Assembly (NCBI GenBank): GCA_950097015.1
Contig: CATNEN010000038.1
Coordinates: forward strand, 23,263,001 to 23,327,000
Origin: Macrostomum hystrix
Lineage: Eukaryota; Platyhelminthes; Macrostomidae
Length of the DNA: 64,000 nucleotides
Reading direction: 5' to 3'
Below, in pieces: positions 44,737 through 56,600 of this stretch. The translations under genes and the position numbers were made by a program. The notes under the pieces are model-generated. The model had not been told where the DNA came from. It ran no database searches and worked only from the letters and a program-made list of their open reading frames with translations. How positions within the stretch are numbered: position 1 is the stretch's first letter; each line of letters opens with the position of its first letter.

Positions 44737-45019
44737 TTGGAGGTCGCTTTTTCGCTGTGCGCCTCCCGCGCGTTGCTCGCCTTGCTCGCCAATTGTCCCG
44801 TTGTGTCTCTTTGTGTCTGGCTGGTCACTAATGCTTTGGTTTGCATGGGTGCTTGCGCCTGTGCAAACCGGCTTTAGTGATCAGCCCGCCCCCTTGCTGT
44901 CTCTGTGCATCTGTGTGGGGTGGGGCCGTCCCCCACCCCCGCCGCCTGCTAGCCTTTTTAGGTGAGCCTCTCACCACGTTTTCGGATTCAATTTGCGCGC
45001 AGCTCTCCGCTTGAGTTTT
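44737..45019 (+). repeat. Split direct repeats B1 and A2 of element 2
   Basis: B1 (44737-44832, starting TTGGAGGTCGCTTTTTCGCT) runs directly into A2 (44832-45019) at CACTAATGCTTTGG. Confidence 0.93.
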
Positions 45020-45102
45020 TTTTTAATTCAATTTCTGCTTTTAACTCGAATACAAATATTACCTTTTTCAATTCTTTGTAACCCGTTAAAAAAATACAAA
45101 GC

Positions 45103-45198
45103 TTGGAGGTCGCTTTTTCGCTGTGCGCCTCCCGCGCGTTGCTCGCCTTGCTCGCCAATTGTCCCGTTGTGTCTCTTTGTGTCTGGCTGGTCACTAAT
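45103..45198 (+). repeat. Split direct repeat B2 of element 2
   Basis: A 96-bp copy identical to B1, ending GGCTGGTCACTAAT, which is the right terminus. Between A2 and B2 lies about 83 bp of AT-rich sequence. Confidence 0.92.
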
Positions 45199-46056
45199 TT
45201 ATTTTTTAACGCTTTTAAATTAACGGTTTTTAATTTACGCTGGAACCTTAGCTTTTTCTGAAATTATCGGCCTTTGTCGTTAAAACGATAACTTTCTTTT
45301 AAATGTAACTTCAACGGATCGATGTTTAATCCGATAAAAATAAAGTTAACGATGCCCAACACTGGATTTGCTGGATTAGCAGAAACTGCTTCGTGTAGTT
45401 TTGGAATGGGCCATGCCACAAATGTCACATGCCACCGTAACACTGCTACAGATATAGAGGAGATGCCGATTGCGGGCGGACTACGCAAGTTGCATCGTTA
45501 CTGAATGAAATGCGACATCATCAGTCGAGCCACCTGCTATCCGCTTACTGATATTTCCCAGTGGGTTATTACTGAAAAACTAAATGCCAGCCGCTATGCA
45601 AAAAAAAATTTAGCACCGAAAAGTGGATTTACAATATCATTTCCCCCAGTCCCCAATAAAATAGCTCGAGGGTCTCTAGCGCGATTTCCACCGGGTGGGA
45701 GCTACATGCACTCGCATTATCTGTCGTATATAATGTGAGAGGATTTCAGTTGATCAAAGCATCGATTTCCCAGAGAATTTCATCGGATAATACTTTGACT
45801 TTGCTTTGATTACGCACAATTATTCGCATGTAAGTAATATTTCAGCATCTCTGACTGGTATTGTACAATAATAGTCGCATGGAGCATTGGGCACTGCCGC
45901 ATCATTTGAGAACACTCGACCTTGCTAAGAGCAAGGAGGCAATTCCGCCCGTTCCGCTGAACCTGAGAACACAAAGGCACACGGATAGGCATAGGCCATA
46001 ATTCTTACGGTGCCTCGTTGGCGAAAGTAGCACAAGACGCCAAAGCCTTCTCTTCA
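45199..46056. other. Intergenic
   Basis: Non-coding. Short frames at 45322-45504 and 45505-45738 show no domain. Confidence 0.45.
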
Positions 46057-46402
46057 GGGGGTCAGTGGCAGAGCGGCCTCTCGCACCAAGGTCCGTGGGC
46101 TCGATTCCGCGGCGAGGCCACATTCATTTAGGGCGCAGACGCGGAGAGAAGGCTTGGGGGGCTTGGGGGCTTGTCGTGCAATTTACGCCCTTTAGGGTCA
46201 ACCTCCAAGGCACAGTGAAGTGTACACTGCCTGATGATGAGAAAATCAGGGCTGATGTGCACACCTGTGTGAGCGTGTGCCTGTGTACAGTATCTGTGCG
46301 TGTGGTGCTCAGGAGTCAGCGAAATGGGCAGACTTCTACTGTCACAAAATTTTTTGTGTAATTGCCCGCAAAACACCTGCAATTATTATTATATTATTAT
46401 AA
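46057..46402 (+). mobile_element. tRNA-derived SINE, family 2
   Basis: The head has A-box-like GTCAGTGGCAGAGCGGCCTC and B-box-like GGGCTCGATTCCGC (46057-46120). A body of about 240 bp follows, and the tail is an (ATT)n-type run at 46381-46402. Fragments of the same family appear at 38662, 33100 (reverse) and 55130-55280. Its body is unrelated to family 1. Confidence 0.8.
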
Positions 46403-46712
46403 GCCGTCTCTACATGACAGCGTCCCAAAAGAATGCACTGACTATTGTGCGAAAGTCGAATGCGTCACTTATCATTCATACATCGCCACATATCATGTGG
46501 GACATATGGGAAGGTTTGATAGGTTGAGAGATGGACACATCATTTGATTTCCCGAAATTTCTATTGGAAAACGATCAAGAATAACATATTGAAAATCTGG
46601 CCTGGTTTGTTTTAGAACATTGCGAAGTTTTAGTACATTGCGAACACAACATAGACACGCAAGCCTCATAAAAGTTTCCTTGTACGTAATCTTGGAATTT
46701 CAGAATCTACGA
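46403..46712. other. 5' flank of the DEG/ENaC gene
   Basis: The channel frame stays open upstream to about 46620 without an ATG, so an upstream exon cannot be excluded. ACGTAATCTTGGAATTTCAG before 46703 could be a splice acceptor. Confidence 0.4.
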
Positions 46713-48443
46713 ATGCCATCGACAATTAACGAGGCCATCGCCTCAAGCACGGCTCACGGCATCAGCAGGGCAGCGGCCACCGAGGCCAAACCGCTCAGAG
46801 TGATGTGGATTCTGCTCTTCGCCACCTTCCTCGCTCTGTTTCTCAAGAGCGGTATCAGACTGGTGCAAAAGCTGCGCGAGAACAAACTCGCAAAATTCTA
46901 CTTTTTGGATGAGGCACCGTTTGTCTTACCTGATCTGTACTTCTGTCCCAACAATCCGTATTCAGGTAGCTATCCGTTTATGCTGAACAAAGAGGACGCT
47001 GATTTGATTAATTCTAAAGTTTCTAGTCTGGTGGAGCGGATGGAAGAAGTTCTTGGAAAACCTCCCGGCACATCTGAAGCAGTGGCCCGTTTAGTCGCTG
47101 TGCAGCTGGGCCTTCCGTTTCATCTTCTACAGAAACACCTGGTGCTGAGAAGCGAACAGTCGGTATTAAAAGCAGAACTAACACGTCGTTGGCACTCGGC
47201 AAAAAGTGAACCAAATGATGTTTTCTTCAGTACGTTTTACACACCGGAAAATGTGTTGTGCTTCAAGGCGGTGCTCGATGAATATAGGAAGGAAATAATG
47301 CTGAATCAAGACAGAATATTAGAGGTGTGGCTTTCTACTGATCCTTATTTTGCCGACTTCAACTTTACTGGACATCGGATTCAAGATATTGGAAATGTTT
47401 CCTTTCTGAGCTGGCACCCCACAAATATTATAGATTATCTGAAGGTTTCAGGCTACACAATGCTAATTGTACCTCCTGGAGCCTACCCCGCAGTGCCATT
47501 CGAGACTAATTTTCTCCTAGCCCCCGGCAATGCATACTTGGTGCAGCTGACGATGGAGGAGCAAATCTGCAGCCAAGAGCTGCACATGACCCACTGTTTG
47601 AATAATCATCCGGAAGTGAACTTCTCAAGTCCTCTGACTGGCGAGCATGAAATATTTAATTACAGCTACGCAGCTTGCTATTATCTAGAAAATCACGCCA
47701 TCTATGCTAAAGAAGCCGGCTGTCGGCCGCCCTGGTCCCCAACGCCAGCTGATTATGCGCGTTTGCCCCGTTGCCTGAACTTTTCTGAGATGAACAGCTC
47801 TGGAATACAGCCAGCTCTAAAACTGCTGGAAAATAACAAAGACATTGAAGACATCACCCTCAACCTTTGCAGGAATAAAAGGCCATGCTCTTACCCCATT
47901 TACAACGCTCGCTATTCGTTTGGTAAATGGCCCAGCATTGGTAGTTCTACAGATTTCTACTTTGCCAACGCTTCGGTTATGGATTCAGCTGCTACACCGG
48001 CTCTGGCTAAATTGGTGACGATTGCGCAACAAATACAAGGCACAAGTCACTCGGCACACCTTGAAGGCCTGTTTCGTTCCTATGTGTCTGAGGCTTTGAT
48101 CCGTGTAAGAATTTCAACTGCGTCTTCACTGTCGCCCCAAGTCATGCTCGCCTATTCTTATTCGCTGAATGACTTTCTCGCTGACACAGGAGGTCTGTTG
48201 GGCCTGTACATCGGCTGCAGTGTGCTGACGCTGTTCGAGTTTCTCGAACTAATCTATCTTGTCGTTGAGAATTCCGTCAGGAAGCGAAGGTCTGCAGGGA
48301 CTGATCAATCGGCCTCTGTTGAAGCACCGGTGGTGCCTGCAGTTCCAGGTCATGATTTGGTCGCGAATGAACTTCAGGAAGGTCAGAACGAAGCCACTTC
48401 GAAGTACAGAGGAGTCGATGCAATGGAATCTGTGGAGGCTTGA
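46713..48443 (+). CDS. DEG/ENaC (amiloride-sensitive type) sodium channel subunit
   Basis: 576 residues from the ATG at 46713, single exon. The N-terminal cytoplasmic part has the conserved His-Gly gating motif (STAHGISRA). TM1 is at about residues 30-48 (MWILLFATFLALFLKSGIR), followed by VLPDLYFCPNNPYSGS at the start of the extracellular domain. That domain is Cys-rich and has several N-x-S/T sites. Near the C-terminus, NDFLADTGGLLGLYIGCSVL precedes TM2: the Gly-x-Ser selectivity filter reads GCS, as in many family members, then LTLFEFLELIYLV. The family forms trimeric plasma-membrane Na+ channels gated by acid, peptide, force or constitutively; the ligand cannot be told here. A decayed paralogue lies at 37180-38290. 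Translation may start in an upstream exon. Confidence 0.9.
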   Translation: MPSTINEAIASSTAHGISRAAATEAKPLRVMWILLFATFLALFLKSGIRLVQKLRENKLAKFYFLDEAPFVLPDLYFCPNNPYSGSYPFMLNKEDADLINSKVSSLVERMEEVLGKPPGTSEAVARLVAVQLGLPFHLLQKHLVLRSEQSVLKAELTRRWHSAKSEPNDVFFSTFYTPENVLCFKAVLDEYRKEIMLNQDRILEVWLSTDPYFADFNFTGHRIQDIGNVSFLSWHPTNIIDYLKVSGYTMLIVPPGAYPAVPFETNFLLAPGNAYLVQLTMEEQICSQELHMTHCLNNHPEVNFSSPLTGEHEIFNYSYAACYYLENHAIYAKEAGCRPPWSPTPADYARLPRCLNFSEMNSSGIQPALKLLENNKDIEDITLNLCRNKRPCSYPIYNARYSFGKWPSIGSSTDFYFANASVMDSAATPALAKLVTIAQQIQGTSHSAHLEGLFRSYVSEALIRVRISTASSLSPQVMLAYSYSLNDFLADTGGLLGLYIGCSVLTLFEFLELIYLVVENSVRKRRSAGTDQSASVEAPVVPAVPGHDLVANELQEGQNEATSKYRGVDAMESVEA

Positions 48444-49190
48444 TTCGTTTAATTTAAAACAGGAAGCTTTTTCTAAGTTTCTGAAGATTAACTCAGTAGA
48501 AGAAGCGAAATGTACATTAGAACTTGAGCAGAATAAGCATGTATTATGCTCCCTAAAGGTCTATTCAGACTCAATTAAACAAGCGACAGTTTTGCACTGT
48601 GGTTGCCGAAACATTAATCTTACAGTAAAATCATTAAATACAAACTAGTTGTGGTATAACAAATTGCTCGTCTGGCTCGAAAATGTTTAACTATTTTTTT
48701 CCTAAAAATAATTACTTGCAAAGTTGAGTTCGTGCATTAATTTTTGCAATTATTGTCTACAGTCCAATGCATGCAGACAGATTTTTTATTTCGAAAGCTG
48801 TTTAAACTTTGCTTGAACAAATTATCTCGCTACTCTCTCGAACTTTGAGCAAGGGTGTTTATGGCGCATCAAACATCGGAAATTTTGTTCTGTTTAGTTT
48901 GTTTAAAATATAACAGCTAGATGTGGTTCTAAGCTCAGCAGATTTGCATAGACAGCATTTGCCCGTCGGCATTTTTCTCTGTGATGTGAAGCCTTGAAAG
49001 AATTAAAAATGATTACAAAAAATACTATTTTTTCCAAGCTTTGAAAAAGTTTCTGTAATAAATTGCTCTAGTTTAGCTCTTTCAAACTAAAAACAAGGAT
49101 TTGCATCACTCCTAAATATAGATTTCACTTAACCCATTTGGTGCTGTTCCTTGATTGTGTACACTGTTATACGGCTGCATCAACTGCCGC
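48444..49190. other. Intergenic/3' flank
   Basis: AT-rich; several AATAAA-like hexamers. No gene is seen. Confidence 0.5.
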
Positions 49191-49850
49191 AGCCAAATTA
49201 ATTTACCACTGATGGAGCCCGCGTGGATTATGTGCAGGCCCTCCGCTGCGACGCTGTTCCACCGGATGCTGTTAGATGCGACACGAGCAGAATTAGAACG
49301 GATTCCATGGTCCGATCACGGCAGTGAGGCGCAACTCCTGCCGTTCTGTCGCATTAACCATCAGGGAAATGAACAACTTGCTAGTTGCTCTTTTCGTAAA
49401 CTTTCGCCGGGCTTTCGACTCGGTTCTCCAAGCCTAACTCACATGTCACAGCAGCTGATTATACCGCCTGCATGATGGCGTCGTGTTGAGGACACCATCG
49501 CTTAGGAGTAATTCCGACGGCCTGCCACGCTGGCGCCTTTTCTATTCGTGATTTTCATGAAACGAGATGGGTGCTCCGGACCGGGCCGCCATCCGCGTGG
49601 ACTACGATTTCTGCTGTCAAGAGCCTGTGCAACGACACCTTGAGAATTGAAGAGGCTCTGCGCTTTCGTCTATGCAGACGACATTGCACTGCTGTCTTCT
49701 ACGGTCGAACTCGAAGTTCGTTTACTTCTCGGCGGACTCGTGCTGCATGGGCGTAATTAAGCCTGGTACCTTTTGTTCAGTGCGGACGATGCTCTTCCAA
49801 ACGGTCGTTAAAAACGTCGTCATGAATGAACTGATATGTCATTTACATCT
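49191..49850 (+). pseudogene. LINE-type reverse transcriptase fossil
   Basis: In one frame at about 49376-49435 it reads NLLVALFVNFRRAFDSVLQA (motif A, first Asp changed to Asn). In another at about 49660-49710 it reads AFVYADDIALLSSTVELEV (motif C). The catalytic YADD is kept, but stops and frameshifts separate the pieces. It is distinct from the FADD-type remnant at 30.8-32.4 kb. Confidence 0.85.
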
Positions 49851-50629
49851 GTAGAAAAATATAAATATATATTTACATCATTTCGCATTGGTAAAGTTAG
49901 TCATGGTGATCGGCAGGTGCACAAAGAAACCGTCTGACCTCCTAGTTTATGTCTTGTACATGCATCTTTAGGCAACTACAGGAATGTTTATGTAATTAAG
50001 AACGGTTTAGATTGAAATTTTTAAGGTATAAAATATCCTGCGTGGTTATAAAATAATCTTGAGCTTGAGTGATAATTGCATATTTCAAATAGACAAGCCA
50101 CGTTTTTTGTTACCTATAGCTACGATTTACATAGCGACTACATTTCTACGTAAAACCAAAACTTTAAATCAAAATTTATTGGAATAGTACTAATAATAAA
50201 TTTAAATTACTCCCGTGATAGCTAAAAACAAAAAAGAAGAGGCTAAGCAATTTATTATCAACATTAAATACAGCTTTTTGTTGTACTTTTAAAGCAGTGT
50301 GTGCGTCGATATAACTCGCGAAAAAATCACAATTTCGGAGAACGTTAAACACGTGAGCGTGCGTTATGTATATTGTTTACGTTTTGTCTAACATTTTCGT
50401 GACTTTACTAAGGCAGTGTTACTGCTTTTAACTTAAAAGGGGTAGAAGATAGTACACATTTACTATCACTGGTTTGAAAGTTCTCACTCTTCCTGAAATT
50501 CCAGATTTATAATTTCAATTTTATCTACATCTATTTTACTACTAATACTAATACTAATAGTTAGGCAAGGTTGTATCTAACAACAGCTAGGCCCTATCAT
50601 CAATCAATCGAATCAACCTATCATTTAAT
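49851..50629. other. 5' flank of the LASP gene
   Basis: AT-rich; no ORF and no clear core promoter. The LASP leader probably begins here. Confidence 0.4.
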
Positions 50630-53600
50630 ATGGAAAATACTTGTGCGTCTTGTGGCAAAGCAGTTTACACAATGGAACTATTAAAGTGTATTGATCAGGT
50701 AAGAAATAAAAAAATTGAGTTGTTTATTTTTGTAAGACCTACTAAATAGGCACCTAGGCTACGAACTTTTTATTTAGAAGAAAGTATTCTATAGTTTAAC
50801 AATTTCCTATTCAGCCTAAACTGTAAGTAGCCTTGCATATAATATAATATAAGGTACATTATATTTTTTAGTAGGCCTATATAACTTGTAGAATAGTGAA
50901 ATAAGTTAATATGAATTTTGTTTTTGTACTGTGTCTGTAAGTGTAGTGTTGTCTGTGGCTAAAGCTAGCTAGTGTAAGTTATTTTAACTAAGCATTGCCT
51001 ATGACTAGCTAGCTTATTGCATACAGCCTATAAGTCTATTTGTTTTGACATTTTGCTAGGCCTAGCCCTAGGCTTAGGGGCCCGTGTCTATATAAATAGT
51101 TTGTTTGACCTTGCTATCATTGTTAAATGAGTATTCATAACCAAGTCTAGACTCTAGACTATAGACTAAACAGCAATGTTACTAGTTATAGTTTCCTATA
51201 TTATATAACTTCGTATTGTGTTTTTTATTTAGTACTATATTCAAGCTATAATGAACTTTAGTGAATTCTATAACATACATACTTTTGTTTTTTTGATTGA
51301 CTTTAAACTTCACCTGACCAGCTGTCTTTATCCCACTATCTCCCATAGTTCAGAACACTCTATATGTAGAAAAATGAACTAATTTTTGGCATACATTGAT
51401 GTAAGCTCTTACCCATAAGCTCTAAATTGCTAATATCACTTATCTAATTTAATACATAATTTAAGCATTCATATTTGTCTGTATAGTGCTTTATATTTTT
51501 AAACAAGAATAGAAAACTGCTAGTATTTCTGTTAGAATTTAAACTTTAAAACTTTTGAAAATAAGGGAAAATACCCTGTATTATTGTTGTATTTTATGGT
51601 ATATAGACAATTATAATGTAACACTATAATTATTATTAAGCATGTATACCACTCACCAGCAGCCCCTTGGAAAATCAAGTCTTGTATGCTAACATTAACA
51701 CTAAAATGCTTAAGTGTGCCTAGGAAATTTCTGGGTTATATGCCTTCTTATAGACTATAGACCATATCTTGCAGCTTATTTAGCTACCTGTATATTAAAA
51801 AAGAATAGCCATTTGGTTTAAGTTTGCTCATACATAGAATTTTTAACCTAGCACCCATAAAACCTCTATAGCACAGATTTATGAACTATTTTTTGGATTA
51901 AGGTTTTAGAAGCCAGTGGTGTTAAGCTTGAAGTAGTCACTTTTTTATTATGAGTAACACTTCATGTATCATACTTAGATTAGCTAGAAACTGTTAAGGG
52001 TTGACAGTGTTGGGCAAGTTACTTTAAAAAAGTAACTTCCGGTCAAGTAACTTCCGGTTCTAAAGAAAGTAACTCCCGGTAGTAGTTCCGGTACCGGCAC
52101 TCGAAAATAAAAGTAACTTCCGGTTCTTCGGCACCGGTACTTTCTACTTTTGAAAAATCGCGTGTTAAAGAAGGGCTTAATTATGTTTTTATTATTAAAA
52201 AACCAATAATAACATGCCTTTGCAACTGCCAACTTGTCTAGAGTAAAACCAAGTGGAAAATGATTAAATGAAATTATTGAAAACGAAAAATTAATTTCTG
52301 AAAACCTATATTTTTATGGTTTTTGCTTCTTTTTCCAGCACTAAGGTTCAATCCTTGCTGTGGCAGAACTTTACCAATTACCACTCAAAAGTTTGGCCTG
52401 CGCAACTAAAAAAGCTGAAAAGAAATTAGATTTGCATGTATTTTACACCATAACATTACATTAAGTTTAAATTTGAATAAAGAGTGCGCAAATAGACTAA
52501 ACGTGATCAGTAAAAAATGAAAATTCGAAAATTGAAAAATCGCGCCTCTGTTTGACGATAATTCGAGCCTGCCCTCAGAAATCGCATATTCGCGCCTCAA
52601 TCACACCACTGAATAACTAACAACACAAGTCTTACAAACTAATGACATAAAGTGACAACTCTAAAAAGGTGGAAAGAGTAGCTCTAGTGGCGCTGCTGCC
52701 CTGCTGATAATTACCTTTATTAATTCAATAACCTTTTAAGCCCTGAAAAAACTACTTTGACATTTAGACAATTTAGCCTAGGTTAACAGCTGAGAAAAAA
52801 AGTTTGCATGCTTCTTAAAAGGAACCCCCGTAATTTAAACTTGAAAGCTTTAGCACTAGTGTAAAAGCTAGATATAGACAGTCATGTTGTCACAATTCAC
52901 ATCAAATGCCTGTTGCCGCGAAGTAGTACAAGGCGGTTTAGTGTCGCGTCGGCAAGAGGTGCTCGCTTTGCTCGAATTAAAAATTTAATTTTTTAAAGAA
53001 CCAAAAAGTTGTTAAAATTCACCAACTAAATAAAATTCGAAATTTCTCGGCATTTCTTACGACATTATGAACTGATGATATGAAAATTCTTTCAATTTGT
53101 ATGTTTTCTTTACTTTCTTTCTCTTTTTTTCTCTGCATTTAAAAAAGTGCCGGAAGTACCGGACTTAACAAAAAGTAACTTCCGATACCCTAGTCCGGCA
53201 CTACAAAAAAAAGAACCGGAAAAAAGTGCCGCTTTAAAAAACAGTAACTTCCGGCACAAAAAGTGCCGGAAGTGCCGGAAGGTTGCCCAACACTGAGGGT
53301 TGACTAAAATTAATGTAACATTTCAGCATATCATTTAGTGGCAATGTTGCAGTTTGTTTTGCAATATTTTTTATGAATCAATTGTGTTTTGTTTGATTGT
53401 CTAATTTTCACTTGTATAAATTCTGTGCTAGGCCTATAGACACTAGATCAAACATTACTAAAAGTGGGTGTAGGGGAAATTATTTTTAGGTCTACAAAGC
53501 TACGCTTAGAGACTACCTATTGAAGAGTTTTAGTACTTGGGGTATACATGCTGCTAATTTATCTTTAATAATTCTAGGTGCTGAGGTTGCCTCAGCTACT

Positions 53601-56600
53601 ATGTTTTAAGTGTTTGCTTCTTATTATTGGATTATTATAACTTTTGATTTAATTTTAATCGTTGCTAAGCCATGTACCTGCCCTAACAGTAGTTTAAGAA
53701 AAAAAATCTAGATTATACGTATTAAATTTTATTATATCCAATATAAAAAGTTTCTCACCTTATCTATATTTTATTTTGTATTTTTAGTCTTGGCACAGAA
53801 CTTGCTTCAAGTGTCAGACCTGTGGGACTTCACTGAATGTAAAAAACTACAAAGCTTTTGACAAAAAGCCATTCTGTAATGTGTAAGTGAACAAATAATT
53901 TCTTCTATGAGTATATCAGCTGTAGAAATACTGATGTGTATTTTAAATATCCACTTATTTCTTTTTTCTGTACCTTTCAAATATTCCCCGCTAAAAAATA
54001 GGGATGTTTCTTTGGGTGATTCCAGTTGGAATCTGCGGTGTTTCCCGAAAAAGAAACAGCCGACCGCTGGAAACATACCAATCGGATGATTCCATGCTTA
54101 GAATCTACCCAACTGGGCGTTTTCTCGGAGCTTCTTGGTGGCGAAATGGAATCACCCAAAGAATCTTCCAGTTCGGAAGATTCCATGCTCAGAAACCGCC
54201 GAGGAATCGCCCGTAAATAATTCTTTGGTTGTCCCATGGGCCACTGGTTCGGGTGATTCTTCGGCGGTTTCCGCACAATTTACGGTTACATCGGCTGCTT
54301 CCTGGGTGGTTTCTTTAACTCTTGCGAGATAGGGGGGATTTCGGTAGATTCCACTCCTATTTTGCACAAAAAACCCGCCGAAGAAGCAGCCGAATTTTTT
54401 ACAGGGTCTACCAGTCGCCATGCAAATTCAGGGATGTCTTTCCCAGGTAGAAAAATAGCCTGGTATTCCTACTCTTGAGCAAAACATTTTTCATTTTGGG
54501 TGGGTGTAGCAGCGTCACAGTTCATGGACTAAACTGCTCAATAGCTATACATGAGGCCTAACAGGCATAATATTTCCCAAGTTTCATTTATTTCACCGTA
54601 TGCAAAATAACATTTTCTGTGGTCGAAATGCTTTGAAACATTTACGTGCATTGCTGAACTCATAATTTTCAGGCACTATCCACAGACCAAGGCTTACACA
54701 TTTGTCACTGACAATCAAGAGATTCAACGTGTTAAGCAGAACACAGCCGTCATTAGCGCTGTAAGCTCTTCTAAAAACATTTCGTTGATAAAATATTCAG
54801 GTGTCACCTCAAATTTAGACTGCAGATTCGGAAACACGTCACTAGAAGAATATTATAATGAAATGCAGAAAATTTCTTATCAGTTCGCAAACGCAGAAAA
54901 AAATTATAATCATTTCAGATTTTATTCAGGTTAGACAGACTAGCAAACTTGGCTAGCTTAACGCACCAGATTACATCAAATGTTAAGCTAAGATTATCAA
55001 GAAGTAGCTTTAAAGAGTGACTCACTTATTGTGACGCATGAGCATAAAAATTTGACTGAGTTAGTTTTCTTATACAATTTCTGTTCAGACATTTTTAAGG
55101 TGGTTACCTTAATTCGAGCATTTTAACTTAGAGTGAGTGGCACAGGCGAGGCCACACAATTATGAGGCGCAGCCGCAAAGAGCACAATTAAAATATACTC
55201 AGACTTTCCTGACGATAAGAAATTATCTACAGAACTGGCACAAAATGATGTGTCAAATAGCGTTCGCAATTAAGACCAGAATGAGGGGTATTTTAACTAG
55301 GTGGTATATATTATAATAAAAATATCCATAATTTTTGCAGGTATCTTACACTGGACGCAAGGCATCCAGTACTCATTCATCGATGGGTAAAAATGATTAG
55401 TTCCTCGAATTAGTTCATTGGCATGCAGTTTAGCCAGATAAATTTGCATTATGTGTTTTCTTAATTGGCTAGCTAGATCGCAATTAGACAAGCAACTCGT
55501 AGCATATTTGCATTTAATTAATGCGCACAATTTTTATCCTGTGCCATTAAAGTAGTAATGTATCTTTCAAATGCATAATTAAAGCTCTTTTAATTAAAGC
55601 TGTATTACAAGCTTATTATGTTTGAGAATATTTAGGATATTATATAAAATAGTTTTAACCCAACTACAGAAAATCCTCACACTTTAACCCTCACACTACA
55701 GAAATTCCAACATATCCAATTTTGAGATCCCATCACTACAGAAATCCCATCATATCCGATCCTGAGATCCCCTCATTACAGAAATCCCATCATATCCAAT
55801 CCTGAGATCCTCACACTACAGAAGTCCCATCATATCCAATCCTGAGATCCCCTCACTACAGAAATCCCATCATATCCGATCCTGAGATCCCCTCACTACA
55901 GAAATCCCATCATATCCGATCCTGAGATCCCCTCACTACAGAAATCCCATCATATCCAATCCTGAGATCCCCTCACTACAGAAATCCCATCATATCCAAT
56001 CCTGAGATCCTCACACTACAGAAGTCCCATCATATCCAATCCTGAGATCCCCTCACTACAGAAATCCCATCATATCCGATCCTGAGATCCCCTCACTACA
56101 GAAATCCCATCATATCCGATCCTGAGATCCCCTCACTACAGAAATCCCATCATATCCAATCCTGAGATCCCCTCACTACAGAAATCCCATCATATCCAAT
56201 CATGAGATCCCCTCACTACAGAAATCCCATCATATCCGATCCTGAGATCCCCTCACTACAGAAATCCCATCATATCCAATCATGAGATCCCCTCACTACA
56301 GAAATCCCATCATATCCAATCCTGAGATCCTCACACTACAGAAATCCCATCATATCCGATCCTGAGATCCCTCACTACAGAAATCCCATCATATCCGATC
56401 CTGAGATCCCTCACTACAGAAATCCCATCATATCCAATCCTGGAATCCCCTCACAACAGAAATCCCAACATATCCAATCTTGAGATCCCCTCACTACAGA
56501 AATCCCATCATATCCGATCCTGAGATCCTCACACACCTCCTGAAATCCCATCATATCCGATGCTGAGATCCTCACACACCTCCTGAAATCTCATCATATC

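Larger units (their letters stand above)
40751..45198 (+). mobile_element. Ngaro/DIRS-type retrotransposon 2, nearly complete
   Basis: A 4.45-kb element with the order A1 (40751-40938), Gag, RT/RNase H, tyrosine recombinase, B1 (44737-44832), A2 (44832-45019), B2 (45103-45198). The A and B repeat pairs appear identical by eye, suggesting a young insertion. The only visible defects are a one-base shift in the recombinase near 44350 and a TGA between Gag and RT. There is no methyltransferase ORF, which favours Ngaro over DIRS1. Its RT is clearly related to but diverged from element 1, and their terminal repeats are unrelated, so they are different families. Confidence 0.95.

Noticed and set aside
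45322-45738. Two 60-77 codon frames right of element 2
   Set aside because: No domain or codon signal; they may be remnants of something but nothing can be supported.
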